From Paenibacillus sp. J45TS6 (GTDB lineage Bacteria; Bacillota; Bacilli; Paenibacillales; Paenibacillaceae): a stretch of 64,000 nt of DNA. Positions 1 to 8,813 of this stretch are shown here, one piece after another; within the stretch, counting starts at the first letter, position 1; each line of letters starts with the position of its first letter. The stretch is taken from NCBI RefSeq assembly GCF_018403285.1, contig NZ_BOSJ01000006.1, forward strand, positions 124,001 through 188,000. The letters run 5' to 3'. Both the position numbers and the translations under genes were made by a program. Under the pieces are notes generated by a model, which saw only the letters and a list, made by a program, of their open reading frames with translations, was not told the DNA's origin and did no database searches.

Positions 1-51
1 GAAGCAAATTTTAGAGAATCGATCTTAGAATACTTAAATATTGAAGTTTAG
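1..51 (+). CDS. 3' end of an upstream gene, possibly ribF
   Basis: The first 51 bases are open and end in TAG, encoding a 16-residue tail (EANFRESILEYLNIEV). In Bacillus the gene before rpsO is ribC/ribF, the bifunctional riboflavin kinase/FAD synthetase, and a charged helical tail would fit its C-terminus. The piece is too short to identify by sequence, so the name rests only on gene order. Confidence 0.4.
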   Translation, partial: EANFRESILEYLNIEV

Positions 52-52
52 A

Positions 53-82
53 TTTACATGAAATAGGCAAGTATGATATACT
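53..82 (+). promoter_or_regulatory. Promoter of rpsO with extended -10
   Basis: TTTACA (53-58), an 18-base spacer and TATACT (77-82), with TG one base before the -10, read as an extended -10 vegetative (sigma-A) promoter. A leader of about 95 bases follows, with a small GTTGC/GCAAC stem (90-105) and C-rich segments. S15 leaders are often bound by S15 for autoregulation; that is possible here but not shown. Confidence 0.6.
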
Positions 83-183
83 AAGATACGTTGCTGGAAG
101 GCAACCATAACCTTAGCTTTAGTTGAAGGCTCTCACCGGCCCCGACGAGGCTACAGGCGATTATAATGAAGGAGGTGAACAGG

Positions 184-453
184 ATGGCTTTGACTCAAGA
201 ACGTAAACAACAATTGATCGAAGAGCACAAAACTCATGAATCCGATACTGGATCTCCAGAGGTGCAAATTGCTATCCTTACGGAAAACATCAAGAGTTTG
301 ACGGATCACTTGCGTACGCACAAGAAAGATCACCATTCCCGTCGCGGGCTTTTGAAAATGGTAGGTCAACGTCGTAAGCTCTTGGCTTACTTGAAAAACA
401 AAGATGTTAGACGTTATAGTGCTTTGATTGAGAAGCTTGGATTGCGCCGTTAA
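184..453 (+). CDS. rpsO: Ribosomal protein S15
   Basis: Small-subunit ribosomal protein S15 binds the central domain of 16S rRNA early in 30S assembly. The 89-residue product has the family's usual length and features: N-terminal [10 protein letters not shown], the TGSPEVQIA stretch, then the basic [25 protein letters not shown] segment seen as two adjacent motifs. An ATG at 166 is also in frame, but AAGGAGGTG lies at about 168-176, so the ATG at 184 is the start. It precedes pnp, the order conserved across bacteria, and has its own promoter upstream. Confidence 0.97.
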   Translation: MALTQERKQQLIEEHKTHESDTGSPEVQIAILTENIKSLTDHLRTHKKDHHSRRGLLKMVGQRRKLLAYLKNKDVRRYSALIEKLGLRR

Positions 454-467
454 TCTTCGTATATCCT

Positions 468-534
468 AACAACGACAGCCTGGTTGTCCCCGTCTCTCTA
501 TTATAGAGGGACGGGCTCGCAGCCGGGTTGTTTT
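468..534 (+). terminator. Hairpin between rpsO and pnp
   Basis: A strong stem (CCCGTCTCTCTA against TAGAGGGACGGG, about 489-515) sits inside an outer AACAAC/GTTGTT pairing and is followed by T-rich sequence (TTGTTTTG, then a T run near 550). It can end rpsO transcription. In other bacteria this gap also carries the RNase processing site that controls pnp mRNA. Confidence 0.65.
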
Positions 535-586
535 GTAGATTTAGGCTTCTTTTTTTTTGTGGACTGGAATAGTCCCATCTAAAATT

Positions 587-615
587 TTGCGAATATGTCA
601 ATACTAGGTCATACT
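587..615 (+). promoter_or_regulatory. Candidate promoter of pnp
   Basis: TTGCGA (587-592) and CATACT (610-615) are separated by 17 bases, just downstream of the rpsO terminator hairpin. The -10 is weak, so pnp may also rely on read-through from rpsO. Confidence 0.4.
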
Positions 616-660
616 AGTAAATAAAAAACAATAAATGATGTAAAAAGAAGGAGGGGTTTC

Positions 661-2757
661 ATGGAACAACGTGTTGAGATGCAACTTGGCGGCAGAACAC
701 TAATTCTAGAAACAGGACGTCTTGCTAAACAAGCAAACGCTGCTGTAACTGTACGCTATGGAGATACCGTTATTTTATGTACCGTAACAGCGTCAACTGA
801 ACCTAAAGATTTGGATTTTTTCCCGCTTACGGTTAACTATGAGGAAAGACTATATGCAGTAGGTAAAATTCCGGGTGGATTCATTAAAAGAGAAGGTAGA
901 CCGAGCGAGAAAGCAATTCTTGCCAGCCGCCTGACAGATCGACCGATTCGTCCTTTATTCCCAGAAGGTTTCCGTAATGATGTTCAGATCCAAAATATCG
1001 TAATGAGCGTAGATCAAGACTGCGAACCAGAAATTGCAGCAATGATCGGTACTTCTGCGGCACTAAGTATTTCAGATGTTCCTTTTAATGGACCTATCGG
1101 CGGAGTAGCCGTTGGCCGTGTGAATGGTGAATTTGTAATTAACCCGGATATTGCCGCTCAAGAAGCGAGTGATATCTATGTTGTGGTTGCAGGAACGAAA
1201 GATGCGATCATGATGGTAGAAGCAGAAGCGAATGAAGTACCAGAAGAAGTAATGCTCGAAGCGATTATGTTTGGTCATGAAGAGATTAGAAACATCGTTG
1301 CTGTAATCGAACAATTGGTACAAGTTGCTGGTAAAGAGAAAATGGCTGTCAAATTGCATGCAGTTAATGCGGACGTTAACGCTGAAGTTCGCGAGTATGC
1401 AGCAGCTCGTCTCGTTGAAGCAGTTCGTATTGAAGAAAAGCATGCAAGACAAGATGCGATTGATGTAATTAACGATGAAACGGTTGCTTTCTTTGGTGAT
1501 AAATACATAGAAACTCCTGAATTGTTAAAAGACGTGAAGGAAGTTCTTCATGACATCGTTAAAGAAGAAGTTCGCAGATTGATCACGCATGATAAAGTGC
1601 GTCCAGATGGACGAGCATTGTCTGAAATTCGTCCGATCGATTGTGATACAAATCTCTTGCCGCGTACGCATGGATCTGGCTTGTTTACTCGTGGACAAAC
1701 TCAGGCGCTCAGCGTATGTACACTAGGAGCACTAGGTGATGTTCAGATTCTAGATGGTATTGATCTGGAAGAAACCAAACGCTTCATGCACCATTACAAC
1801 TTCCCGCCGTTCAGTGTCGGTGAAGCAAGACCGCTTCGTCCTCCAGGTCGTCGTGAAATCGGTCATGGTGCACTCGGCGAAAAAGCATTGTCTAAAGTAA
1901 TTCCGTCTGAGACTGAATTCCCTTATACAATCCGTCTTGTTTCTGAAGTTATTGAATCAAACGGTTCCACATCTCAGGCTAGTATCTGTGCTTCTACACT
2001 TGCTATGATGGATGCTGGGGTACCAATTAAAGCACCTGTAGCTGGTGTGGCAATGGGTCTGATTAAAGATGGAGATCAGGTATCGATCCTGACTGATATT
2101 CAAGGTATGGAAGATCATCTTGGAGATATGGACTTTAAAGTAGCCGGTACTTCTGAAGGGGTTACAGCGATTCAAATGGATATTAAGATCGATGGTATTG
2201 ATCGTAATATTCTTTCTGAAGCTCTGAGCCAAGCGAAAGAAGGACGTATGCATATTCTTGGTAAAATGATGGAAGCTATCCAAAAACCAAGAGAAACCTT
2301 ATCTCAATATGCACCTAAAATTCTTACCATGCACATTAACCCGGATAAGATCCGTGATGTTATTGGAGCAGGCGGTAAAATCATTAACAAGATTATTGAA
2401 GAAACGGGCGTTAAGATTGATATCGAACAAGATGGCCGTGTGTTCATCTCTTCTGCCGATCAATCCATGAATGATAAAGCTCGTGAAATTATTGAAGGCA
2501 TCGTTCGTGAAGTGGCTGTAGGTGAAATTTATGTAGGTAAAGTAAAACGTATTGAGAAGTTTGGCTGCTTTGTAGAAGTACTTCCTAATAAAGAAGGACT
2601 TGTTCATATCTCCCAGCTTTCTACAGAACGTGTAGCTAAAGTGGAAGACGTGGTCGCTATTGGAGATTCCATTACAGTAAAAGTAACGGAAATCGACCAA
2701 CAAGGACGCATCAATCTTTCCCGCAAAGCAACTTTGACTGCAGAAACAAAAGCTTAA
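661..2757 (+). CDS. pnp: Polyribonucleotide nucleotidyltransferase (PNPase)
   Basis: Phosphorolytic 3'-to-5' exoribonuclease that degrades mRNA to nucleoside diphosphates and is part of the RNA degradation machinery. The 698-residue protein has the standard layout: two RNase PH core domains separated by a helical domain (residues 1 to about 550), a KH domain with the GAGG loop (about 559-617) and an S1 domain (about 622-692, with GLVHISQL). AAGGAGGGG lies 7 to 8 bases before the ATG. It follows rpsO as in most bacteria. RNase J and RNase Y genes lie in the same window, so three main mRNA-decay nucleases are encoded within 30 kb. Confidence 0.97.
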   Translation: MEQRVEMQLGGRTLILETGRLAKQANAAVTVRYGDTVILCTVTASTEPKDLDFFPLTVNYEERLYAVGKIPGGFIKREGRPSEKAILASRLTDRPIRPLFPEGFRNDVQIQNIVMSVDQDCEPEIAAMIGTSAALSISDVPFNGPIGGVAVGRVNGEFVINPDIAAQEASDIYVVVAGTKDAIMMVEAEANEVPEEVMLEAIMFGHEEIRNIVAVIEQLVQVAGKEKMAVKLHAVNADVNAEVREYAAARLVEAVRIEEKHARQDAIDVINDETVAFFGDKYIETPELLKDVKEVLHDIVKEEVRRLITHDKVRPDGRALSEIRPIDCDTNLLPRTHGSGLFTRGQTQALSVCTLGALGDVQILDGIDLEETKRFMHHYNFPPFSVGEARPLRPPGRREIGHGALGEKALSKVIPSETEFPYTIRLVSEVIESNGSTSQASICASTLAMMDAGVPIKAPVAGVAMGLIKDGDQVSILTDIQGMEDHLGDMDFKVAGTSEGVTAIQMDIKIDGIDRNILSEALSQAKEGRMHILGKMMEAIQKPRETLSQYAPKILTMHINPDKIRDVIGAGGKIINKIIEETGVKIDIEQDGRVFISSADQSMNDKAREIIEGIVREVAVGEIYVGKVKRIEKFGCFVEVLPNKEGLVHISQLSTERVAKVEDVVAIGDSITVKVTEIDQQGRINLSRKATLTAETKA

Positions 2758-2775
2758 TTCTAATATAGAACTTTC

Positions 2776-2809
2776 AAAAGAGACAGAAGTTTATTCTGGC
2801 TCTTTTTTT
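2776..2809 (+). terminator. Terminator after pnp
   Basis: The stem AGAGACAGAA/TTCTGGCTCT, with one mismatch, is followed by seven T residues. Confidence 0.75.
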
Positions 2810-2870
2810 CATACATATTCAGCCTCTTGTACACATAAGATGGGACAAACGTGACCGGGGGGCTGAAGCA

Positions 2871-3860
2871 GTGAAAACAAACTCAAAAAAATGGGCTGCC
2901 GTGCTTGTTAGTGCGGCAGCCGTCGTTTTGATCGGACAAGTAACGGATGTAAGCAGTTTTATTACACATCAAAGAGTGGTTCATACAGAAGATGCTTTTG
3001 ATATGTATGTTGATGCTGCGCCAGAAGATGAACTAAAAAAACAGATTACACACAAAGCAACAGAACTGAAAATAGAACCTATTGATGCGAAGCTAGATCG
3101 CGTCTGGAAAGCAATTCCGGGATATAATGGGTTAGAAGTAGATATAGAAGCAACTTATCAAAAAGCGATATCTTCTCCAAAGTCAGAGTCTATCTCCTAT
3201 GTAATGAAAGAGATCCCGCCCAAAATCTCACTCGAGGACATCGGCCCACATCCGATTTACCGAGGCAACTCGGAGAAAAAGATGGCTTCTTTTATGATCA
3301 ATGTGGCTTGGGGCAATGAATACCTTACTCCTATGCTCGATACACTCGATAAATATAAAGTAAAAGCGACTTTTTTTCTTGATGGCAGCTGGCTGAGTAA
3401 GAATAAAGAGCTTGCCCTGGAGATTAAAAAACGCGGACATGAACTGGAGAACCATGCGTATTCTCATCCTAATATGAGTAAGCTCAGCACAGAACGAGCC
3501 ATTCTTGAGATTAGCAAGACAAAACAGCTGCTTAAGGAGTCACTTGGTGTAGACAATAAGTGGTTTGCTCCCCCTTCCGGTGACTATGATCAGGAAACAG
3601 TGAATCTCGCTGCTGAGCAAGGTCTAAAGACGGTGCTTTGGACGATTGATACGGTAGATTGGAAGAAACCTAGTTCTGAAAGTGTGGTAGCTAAAATCAC
3701 TAAAGGTACGGAGGCAGGATCTCTTATTTTAATGCATCCAACGGCTGCTTCTGAAGGTGCTCTTGAAGGAATGATCCAAGGAATTACCCAAAAAGGAATC
3801 ACGCTTGGGACGGTAAGTGAGACGTTGTCGCCCGCTAGACTTCAAACGAAAGTTGAGTAA
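2871..3860 (+). CDS. ylxY: YlxY-like polysaccharide deacetylase homologue
   Basis: Predicted exported or membrane-anchored protein of 329 residues with an N-terminal hydrophobic segment (about 8-24) and a C-terminal NodB-type deacetylase fold (about 140-320). B. subtilis has ylxY in this slot between pnpA and mlpA. The zinc-binding histidine pair is kept (NHAYSHP). The usual TFDDG motif that carries the catalytic and metal-binding aspartates is replaced by INVAWGN, so the enzyme may be inactive or altered. The GTG at 2871 is preceded by GGGGGG. The family is associated with sporulation and cell-wall work, but its substrate is unknown. Confidence 0.85.
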   Translation: MKTNSKKWAAVLVSAAAVVLIGQVTDVSSFITHQRVVHTEDAFDMYVDAAPEDELKKQITHKATELKIEPIDAKLDRVWKAIPGYNGLEVDIEATYQKAISSPKSESISYVMKEIPPKISLEDIGPHPIYRGNSEKKMASFMINVAWGNEYLTPMLDTLDKYKVKATFFLDGSWLSKNKELALEIKKRGHELENHAYSHPNMSKLSTERAILEISKTKQLLKESLGVDNKWFAPPSGDYDQETVNLAAEQGLKTVLWTIDTVDWKKPSSESVVAKITKGTEAGSLILMHPTAASEGALEGMIQGITQKGITLGTVSETLSPARLQTKVE

Positions 3861-3967
3861 GGCCATTTTTTTTGGTAGGATTATGATATTTGGTTGTGAA
3901 CTTAAGTCAAAGCCATTTTAAGATATGATTCTTAAAAGTTAGTTATCAAATTTGGGGAGGCCAGCAT

Positions 3968-5236
3968 GTGAAAAAAATGAAACTGAAAAATGGCCTTAGA
4001 GTGGTCATGGAAGAAATTCCAACAAGCCGATCGGTTTCCTTTGGGATATGGGTTAAGAATGGTTCACGTAATGAAGATGATCTGAATAACGGAGTATCTC
4101 ATTTTATAGAGCATATGCTGTTTAAAGGCACCGATCGTTTTGACGCAAAAGCGATAGCAGAACAATTCGATGCCATTGGCGGTAATGTGAATGCCTTTAC
4201 CTCAAAAGAATACACTTGTTATTATGCGAAAGTTCTTGATGAACATTTGCCGATTGCGGTAGATGTTTTGTCGGACATGTTCTTTCATTCTAAGTTTGAC
4301 AGCGAGGAACTCGCGAAAGAGAAGAATGTAATTTTAGAGGAAATCTCGATGTATGAAGATACGCCGGATGATATGGTTCACGATTTAATTTCGCTCGCAG
4401 CTTACGGAGATCATCCACTAGCTTATCCGATTCTCGGTACAGAAGAGAAACTAAATGCAATGGATCAGACAACACTTCGTGATTTTATGAAGGAACGTTA
4501 TACGATTGAAAATACGGTGATCAGTCTTGCTGGGAATATTGATGCTGAGCATATTATGGAACTGCTCGAACAATATTTTGGCTCTTTTGATCTTCATGGA
4601 GAAATCCAGGAAGTTTCTGAGCCTGTATTTAAAGGGGAACAATTGTTTCATAAAAAGAAAACAGAGCAAAATCACATATGTTTAGCTTTTCCAGGATGCT
4701 CTATTCACGACAACAAGCAGTATGCAATGGCACTCATTAATAATGCGATTGGCGGCGGAATGAGTTCGAGACTGTTCCAGGAAATAAGAGAAAAACGCGG
4801 TCTCGCTTATTCTGTCTATTCCTATCATAGCGCACATGCAGATAGCGGCTTGTTTACGATCTATGCAGGAACAGCCCCTAAACAGACAAAAGAGGTAATG
4901 GAGCTCACGATTGCACTTCTAAAAGATCTTGCTGTTAATGGTTTGTCTGAAGAGGAACTCCGTAAAGGAAAAGAACAGCTCAAAGGGAGCCTCATCTTGA
5001 GTCTTGAAGGTACAGGCAGCCGAATGAACCGTAATGGTAAAAATGAGCTGATGGTAGGGAAACACCAAACCCTTGACCAAATGATTGAAAAAATCGAAAA
5101 TGTAACAATGGACGACATCAATGTTGTTTTAGACCGGATGTTCGCTGTACCTTATGCACTAGCTATGGTAGGCGCTTCGGATAAAGCAATTGCATCTATG
5201 AGGAGGAACGAGTTTGTCAGTATCCGTACAAATTAA
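3968..5236 (+). CDS. mlpA: M16-family zinc protease MlpA (YmxG)
   Basis: Mitochondrial-processing-peptidase-like metalloprotease of 422 residues. The inverted zinc motif HFIEH is at residues 45-49 and a downstream acidic segment ([12 protein letters not shown]) supplies the distal zinc ligand. The C-terminal half is the second, non-catalytic M16 domain. The start is the GTG at 3968, preceded by GGGGAGG. The gene lies between ylxY and dut, and its last 23 bases overlap dut, so the two are translationally coupled. In Bacillus the homologue affects extracellular protease expression; its direct substrate here is unknown. Confidence 0.92.
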   Translation: MKKMKLKNGLRVVMEEIPTSRSVSFGIWVKNGSRNEDDLNNGVSHFIEHMLFKGTDRFDAKAIAEQFDAIGGNVNAFTSKEYTCYYAKVLDEHLPIAVDVLSDMFFHSKFDSEELAKEKNVILEEISMYEDTPDDMVHDLISLAAYGDHPLAYPILGTEEKLNAMDQTTLRDFMKERYTIENTVISLAGNIDAEHIMELLEQYFGSFDLHGEIQEVSEPVFKGEQLFHKKKTEQNHICLAFPGCSIHDNKQYAMALINNAIGGGMSSRLFQEIREKRGLAYSVYSYHSAHADSGLFTIYAGTAPKQTKEVMELTIALLKDLAVNGLSEEELRKGKEQLKGSLILSLEGTGSRMNRNGKNELMVGKHQTLDQMIEKIENVTMDDINVVLDRMFAVPYALAMVGASDKAIASMRRNEFVSIRTN

Positions 5237-5660
5237 AAGATTAGCTGGTAATGAAGATATTTCACTTCCAGCTCAAATGTCTGAACTCGCAGCAGGTTTT
5301 GACCTGTATGCCGCTGTGGAGGCTGATAAGACATTAAATCCAGGGGAACGTAGTTTGATTCCTACAGGATTTGCTATGGCTTTACCCGCTGGTTATGAAG
5401 CTCAAATTCGCCCAAGAAGCGGCTTAGCTTATAAACACGGAATTACCTGTCTTAATACGCCGGGAACCATTGATGCAGATTATCGCGGTGAAGTGAAGGT
5501 GCTGCTTGTGAATTTAGGACAAGAACCTTTCACAATCCGCCGGAATGAACGCATCGCACAAATGGTGATTCAAGTCGTACCTGAGGTTACCTTGACCGAA
5601 GTAGAAGAACTATCTGAAACGGTTCGGGGTACCGGCGGTTTTGGTCACACAGGGAAATAA
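5214..5660 (+). CDS. dut: dUTP diphosphatase
   Basis: Hydrolyses dUTP to dUMP and pyrophosphate, keeping uracil out of DNA and supplying the thymidylate precursor. The 148-residue protein has all five trimeric dUTPase motifs in order: [18 protein letters not shown], the loop with [13 protein letters not shown] (catalytic Asp), RIAQMVI, and the C-terminal GTGGFGHTG arm. Translation starts at a TTG (5214) inside the end of mlpA, with GAGGAGG just upstream. Confidence 0.95.
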   Translation: MSVSVQIKRLAGNEDISLPAQMSELAAGFDLYAAVEADKTLNPGERSLIPTGFAMALPAGYEAQIRPRSGLAYKHGITCLNTPGTIDADYRGEVKVLLVNLGQEPFTIRRNERIAQMVIQVVPEVTLTEVEELSETVRGTGGFGHTGK

Positions 5661-5677
5661 AAGGAAAATTAACGATG

Positions 5678-5713
5678 AAGCTGCTCTTCCAAAATGGGAG
5701 GGCAGCTTTTTTA
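5678..5713 (+). terminator. Terminator after dut
   Basis: The stem AAGCTGC(TCTTCC)/(GGGAGG)GCAGCTT is followed by six T residues and ends the mlpA-dut transcript. Confidence 0.85.
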
Positions 5714-5725
5714 TGCTTATCAATC

Positions 5726-5753
5726 ACCAGGGCTATCTGTTAGGCATAGGATG
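5726..5753 (+). promoter_or_regulatory. Possible sigma-K-type promoter of dpaAB
   Basis: AC (5726-5727) lies 17 bases before CATAGGATG (5745-5753), one mismatch from the mother-cell sigma-K -10 (CATAnnnTA). dpaAB is transcribed by sigma-K in Bacillus. The match is loose and rests partly on that expectation. Confidence 0.3.
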
Positions 5754-5787
5754 ATATCATACAGCTTTTGAAAGGAGTGACATCCTG

Positions 5788-6693
5788 ATGTTGACCGGAG
5801 TTCGGATCGTCGTTTTAGGAGGAGATGCACGTCAGCTTGAGGTCATCCATCGCTGCGTAGAGCTTGATGCATCTGTAAGTATAGTAGGATTTGATACTTT
5901 GGAGCATGTTCCTGAAGGAGCTGTCAAAGAAACCTTGTCTGAGCAGCTTCTATCTTCAGCTGACGTTTTAATACTGCCGGTGGTGGGATGTGACGACAGC
6001 GGAAACATCCAAGCTAAATATGCTAATGGCGATACAACGTTAACTTTAACTGCAAAACTTGCAGCTGAACTACCAGAACACTGTACGATATTCACAGGTA
6101 TGGCAAAACCTTATCTAAAAGAAATCTGCAAGCAAAATAAAGTTCGTCTTATTGAACTTCTTGATCGGGATGATGTAGCTATTCATAATTCGATTCCGAC
6201 AGCAGAAGGCGCAATCATGCTGGCTATTCAGAAAACGGACTTTACGATTCATAACTCGGTCGCGTTCGTACTTGGACTCGGTCGTACTGGTTTTACAATG
6301 GCAAAAACACTTCAAGGTTTGGGTGCGGATGTGAGGGTGGCTGTAAGGCGCGAAGAGGACATTGCTAGAGCATCAGTGATGGGCTTAAAGCCCTTCCTGA
6401 CAAGGGATTTAGAGAAGCATGCAGGGCAAGCTGACTTGATTTTTAATACGATACCGTCTATGATAATCACAGCACAAATCCTGTCCAAAATGAAGTCAAA
6501 ATCGTTTATTATTGATCTTGCCTCAGCACCTGGTGGAACCGATTTTCGGTATGCAGAGAAGCGCGGTATTCAAGCGATGCTCGCCCCTGGGCTCCCTGGC
6601 ATTGTTGCTCCCAAAACAGCGGGTGTTATTATTGCCAACTCCATTGTTAAGCTGCTTTTAGGTGAACAAAATGATCGGGGGAATAAGCAATGA
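5788..6693 (+). CDS. dpaA: Dipicolinate synthase subunit A
   Basis: With DpaB, converts a dihydrodipicolinate-pathway intermediate to dipicolinic acid in the mother cell; dipicolinate with calcium fills the spore core and gives heat resistance. The 301-residue protein has an N-terminal domain beginning VRIVVLGGD and a Rossmann NAD(P)-binding domain around residues 155-180 (FVLGLGRTGFTMAKTL). AAAGGAGTGAC precedes the ATG. The stop codon overlaps the dpaB start (ATGA), so subunits are coupled. This is SpoVFA of B. subtilis. Confidence 0.95.
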   Translation: MLTGVRIVVLGGDARQLEVIHRCVELDASVSIVGFDTLEHVPEGAVKETLSEQLLSSADVLILPVVGCDDSGNIQAKYANGDTTLTLTAKLAAELPEHCTIFTGMAKPYLKEICKQNKVRLIELLDRDDVAIHNSIPTAEGAIMLAIQKTDFTIHNSVAFVLGLGRTGFTMAKTLQGLGADVRVAVRREEDIARASVMGLKPFLTRDLEKHAGQADLIFNTIPSMIITAQILSKMKSKSFIIDLASAPGGTDFRYAEKRGIQAMLAPGLPGIVAPKTAGVIIANSIVKLLLGEQNDRGNKQ

Positions 6694-7268
6694 ATTGGCA
6701 GGGAAAAACGGTTGGTTATGCAATAACAGGATCTCATTGTACTTTTGAAGAAGTGATGCCGGTAGTGCAAAGGTTTAAGGATGAAGGGGCAGAAGTTGTA
6801 CCTATCATATCTCAGACTGTACTCACTACAGATACTCGGTTTGGAACGTCTCAAAGTTGGCAGCAGCAGTTGAAAGATATAACGGGGAATGATATTATTT
6901 CTTCGATTGTAGAGGCTGAACCACTCGGACCATCGAAAAGGCTCGACGTACTGGTTATTGCACCTTGCACAGGTAACACGACCAGTAAACTAGCAAATGC
7001 AATGACGGATAGTCCCGTTCTAATGGCTGCAAAATCGCAAATGCGGAATCAACGACCTGTTGTTCTTGCGATTTCGACGAATGACGGGCTAGGACTAAAC
7101 GCAGCGAATATTGCGAAGTTACTTGTAGCGAAGTATATCTATTTCGTTCCGTTCGGCCAGGATAATCCAGAGAATAAACCGAATTCACTTGTCGCTAAAA
7201 TGCATCTGATTCCCGAAGCAGCTTATGCTGCTCTCGAAGGAAGACAAATGCAACCTATACTTATGTAA
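6690..7268 (+). CDS. dpaB: Dipicolinate synthase subunit B
   Basis: Second subunit of dipicolinate synthase (SpoVFB), 192 residues, with a flavoprotein-like fold: N-terminal GYAITGSHCTFEEVMPVV and the LDVLVIAPCTGNTTSKLANA segment. Flavin binding is known for the fold but not proven for every member. The start is the ATG overlapping the dpaA stop. In B. subtilis asd follows directly; here dpaB is followed by a terminator and a 294-base gap instead. Confidence 0.95.
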   Translation: MNWQGKTVGYAITGSHCTFEEVMPVVQRFKDEGAEVVPIISQTVLTTDTRFGTSQSWQQQLKDITGNDIISSIVEAEPLGPSKRLDVLVIAPCTGNTTSKLANAMTDSPVLMAAKSQMRNQRPVVLAISTNDGLGLNAANIAKLLVAKYIYFVPFGQDNPENKPNSLVAKMHLIPEAAYAALEGRQMQPILM

Positions 7269-7297
7269 AGCGGCAAATGGCATGTAACTTTACGAAT

Positions 7298-7323
7298 GAA
7301 AGGTATCGCAAGATGCCTTTTTT
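7298..7323 (+). terminator. Terminator after dpaB
   Basis: A short stem (AAGGTATC, loop GCAA, GATGCCTT) followed by six T residues separates the sporulation operon from the dapG leader. Confidence 0.75.
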
Positions 7324-7402
7324 CGAGGTGAGTATACTAAGCAATTTTAGGTATATGATCCTTCATATTTTTTTATATTATATTTCTTCTTGAAAAATGA
7401 AT

Positions 7403-7562
7403 GATGTAGAACGTAGAACAGATTACTAACAAGCACTGCAAAGTATGCAGTTAATCAAATCATCGCATCTGAACGCTTAAGCAACGCAGAAGGTTTACAT
7501 TCCATTTGTTCTACATCCTTTATGCTTAGGTCTTCTTGATACACAAATGGAGGAATTCGTGC
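7403..7562 (+). promoter_or_regulatory. Structured leader of dapG with alternative stems at the ribosome binding site
   Basis: GATGTAGAAC (7403-7412) is an exact inverted repeat of GTTCTACATC (7508-7517). The same downstream strand, with flanking bases (CCATTTGT, 7502-7509), can instead pair with ACAAATGG (7543-7550), which covers the first two bases of the dapG Shine-Dalgarno GGAGG (7549-7553). A small hairpin, ACTGC/GCAGT, lies inside at about 7436-7452. The two pairings exclude each other, a possible translational switch. It does not look like the lysine riboswitch or a T-box. Confidence 0.4.
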
Positions 7563-8780
7563 ATGGGCATTTTAGTGCAAAAATTTGGGGGGACTTCTCT
7601 TTCAACCCCCGCTGCTAGAGAACGTGTTCTTCAGCATATGAAGCGTGAAATTAAAGCAGGGCATTCACTAGTTGTTGTTGTATCTGCAATGGGACGCAGA
7701 GGCGAACCTTATGCAACGGATACCCTTTTAGATTGGATTAGCAGTAACGGAGATGCTCTGCCTGCAAGAGAGAAGGATCTGCTGCTTTCTTGTGGCGAGT
7801 TTATCTCTGCAACCACATTAACCAGTTTGGCACATAGTGAAGGAATCACAGCAACCGTTTTAACAGGCGGGCAAGCCGGAATTATTACCGATCATCAATA
7901 TGGCAATGCCAGAATCATTGAGGTGAAGCCGGATCGGATCTTGGAAGAACTGAAATCTCATCAAGTGGTTATTGTTGCCGGTTTCCAAGGCATTAATGAT
8001 ATAGGTGATATTACTACTTTAGGACGCGGAGGCAGCGACACGTCAGCAACAGCTCTTGGGGCAGCACTCGGAGCGGATATGGTTGATATCTATACCGATG
8101 TCGAGGGAGTACTTACGGCAGATCCAAGAATTGTAGAAGATGCGAAGCCTCTTTTATATGTCAGTTATGCAGAGATTAGTAATATGGCCCACCAAGGCGC
8201 AAAGGTGATACATCCGCGTGCGGTAGAGATCGCCATGCAGTCACATATTCCGGTGCGTGTTCGCTCTACTTTTGGGGATGGGGAAGGAACGCTTATTACT
8301 CACCCAGAAGGAGTTCGAGATATTCAATCTGGCGTTGTAGATCGTCATGTAACCGGTATTGCACATGTAAGTAACGTAACGCAAATCACGGTTGAAGCCG
8401 AAGAGAATGTAGGCAAACTACAGCTCCAGGTATTCAAAGCGATGGCAGAGAATGGAATTAGTGTTGATTTTATTAATGTTTCACCATCTGGCGCCGTATA
8501 TACCGTATTTGATTATGATTCCGAAAAAGCGATCCGTGTCCTTCAAGAACTTGGATTGAAACCGAAAAGTTTATCCGGTTGTGCGAAGGTTTCGGTTATT
8601 GGCGGAGGGATTAACGGTGTCCCAGGAATCATGGCCCGTATTGTCGAATCGCTTGAAGAGGTGAATATTGATATTTTGCAGTCAGCCGACTCGAACACAA
8701 CAATATGGGTATTGGTGAAAAAAGAAGATATGGTAGGCGCAGTTCGCGCTCTTCATACAAAATTTGAGCTCCACTTATAA
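7563..8780 (+). CDS. dapG: Aspartate kinase I
   Basis: Phosphorylates aspartate, the first step to diaminopimelate, lysine, threonine and methionine; the DapG type feeds peptidoglycan and spore dipicolinate. The 405-residue protein has the kinase signature VQKFGGTSL at the N-terminus, GRGGSDTSA in the catalytic domain, and two ACT domains from about residue 270 (ITVEAEENVGKLQLQVF). The longer frame from 7536 has no ribosome site, while GGAGGAA at 7549-7555 sits 7 bases before the ATG at 7563. dapA follows 33 bases downstream. Confidence 0.95.
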   Translation: MGILVQKFGGTSLSTPAARERVLQHMKREIKAGHSLVVVVSAMGRRGEPYATDTLLDWISSNGDALPAREKDLLLSCGEFISATTLTSLAHSEGITATVLTGGQAGIITDHQYGNARIIEVKPDRILEELKSHQVVIVAGFQGINDIGDITTLGRGGSDTSATALGAALGADMVDIYTDVEGVLTADPRIVEDAKPLLYVSYAEISNMAHQGAKVIHPRAVEIAMQSHIPVRVRSTFGDGEGTLITHPEGVRDIQSGVVDRHVTGIAHVSNVTQITVEAEENVGKLQLQVFKAMAENGISVDFINVSPSGAVYTVFDYDSEKAIRVLQELGLKPKSLSGCAKVSVIGGGINGVPGIMARIVESLEEVNIDILQSADSNTTIWVLVKKEDMVGAVRALHTKFELHL

Positions 8781-8813
8781 TCTAATTTGTAATAGTTCAA
8801 GGAGGATAAAAAC

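Noticed and set aside
1072-1452. Minus-strand open frame inside pnp
   Set aside because: It lies fully inside pnp, has no ribosome site and its translation looks like an antisense shadow (rich in Asn, Phe, Cys).
7370-7562. Lysine riboswitch before dapG
   Set aside because: The conserved core sequences of the lysine class are not visible; the region is shorter and folds differently.
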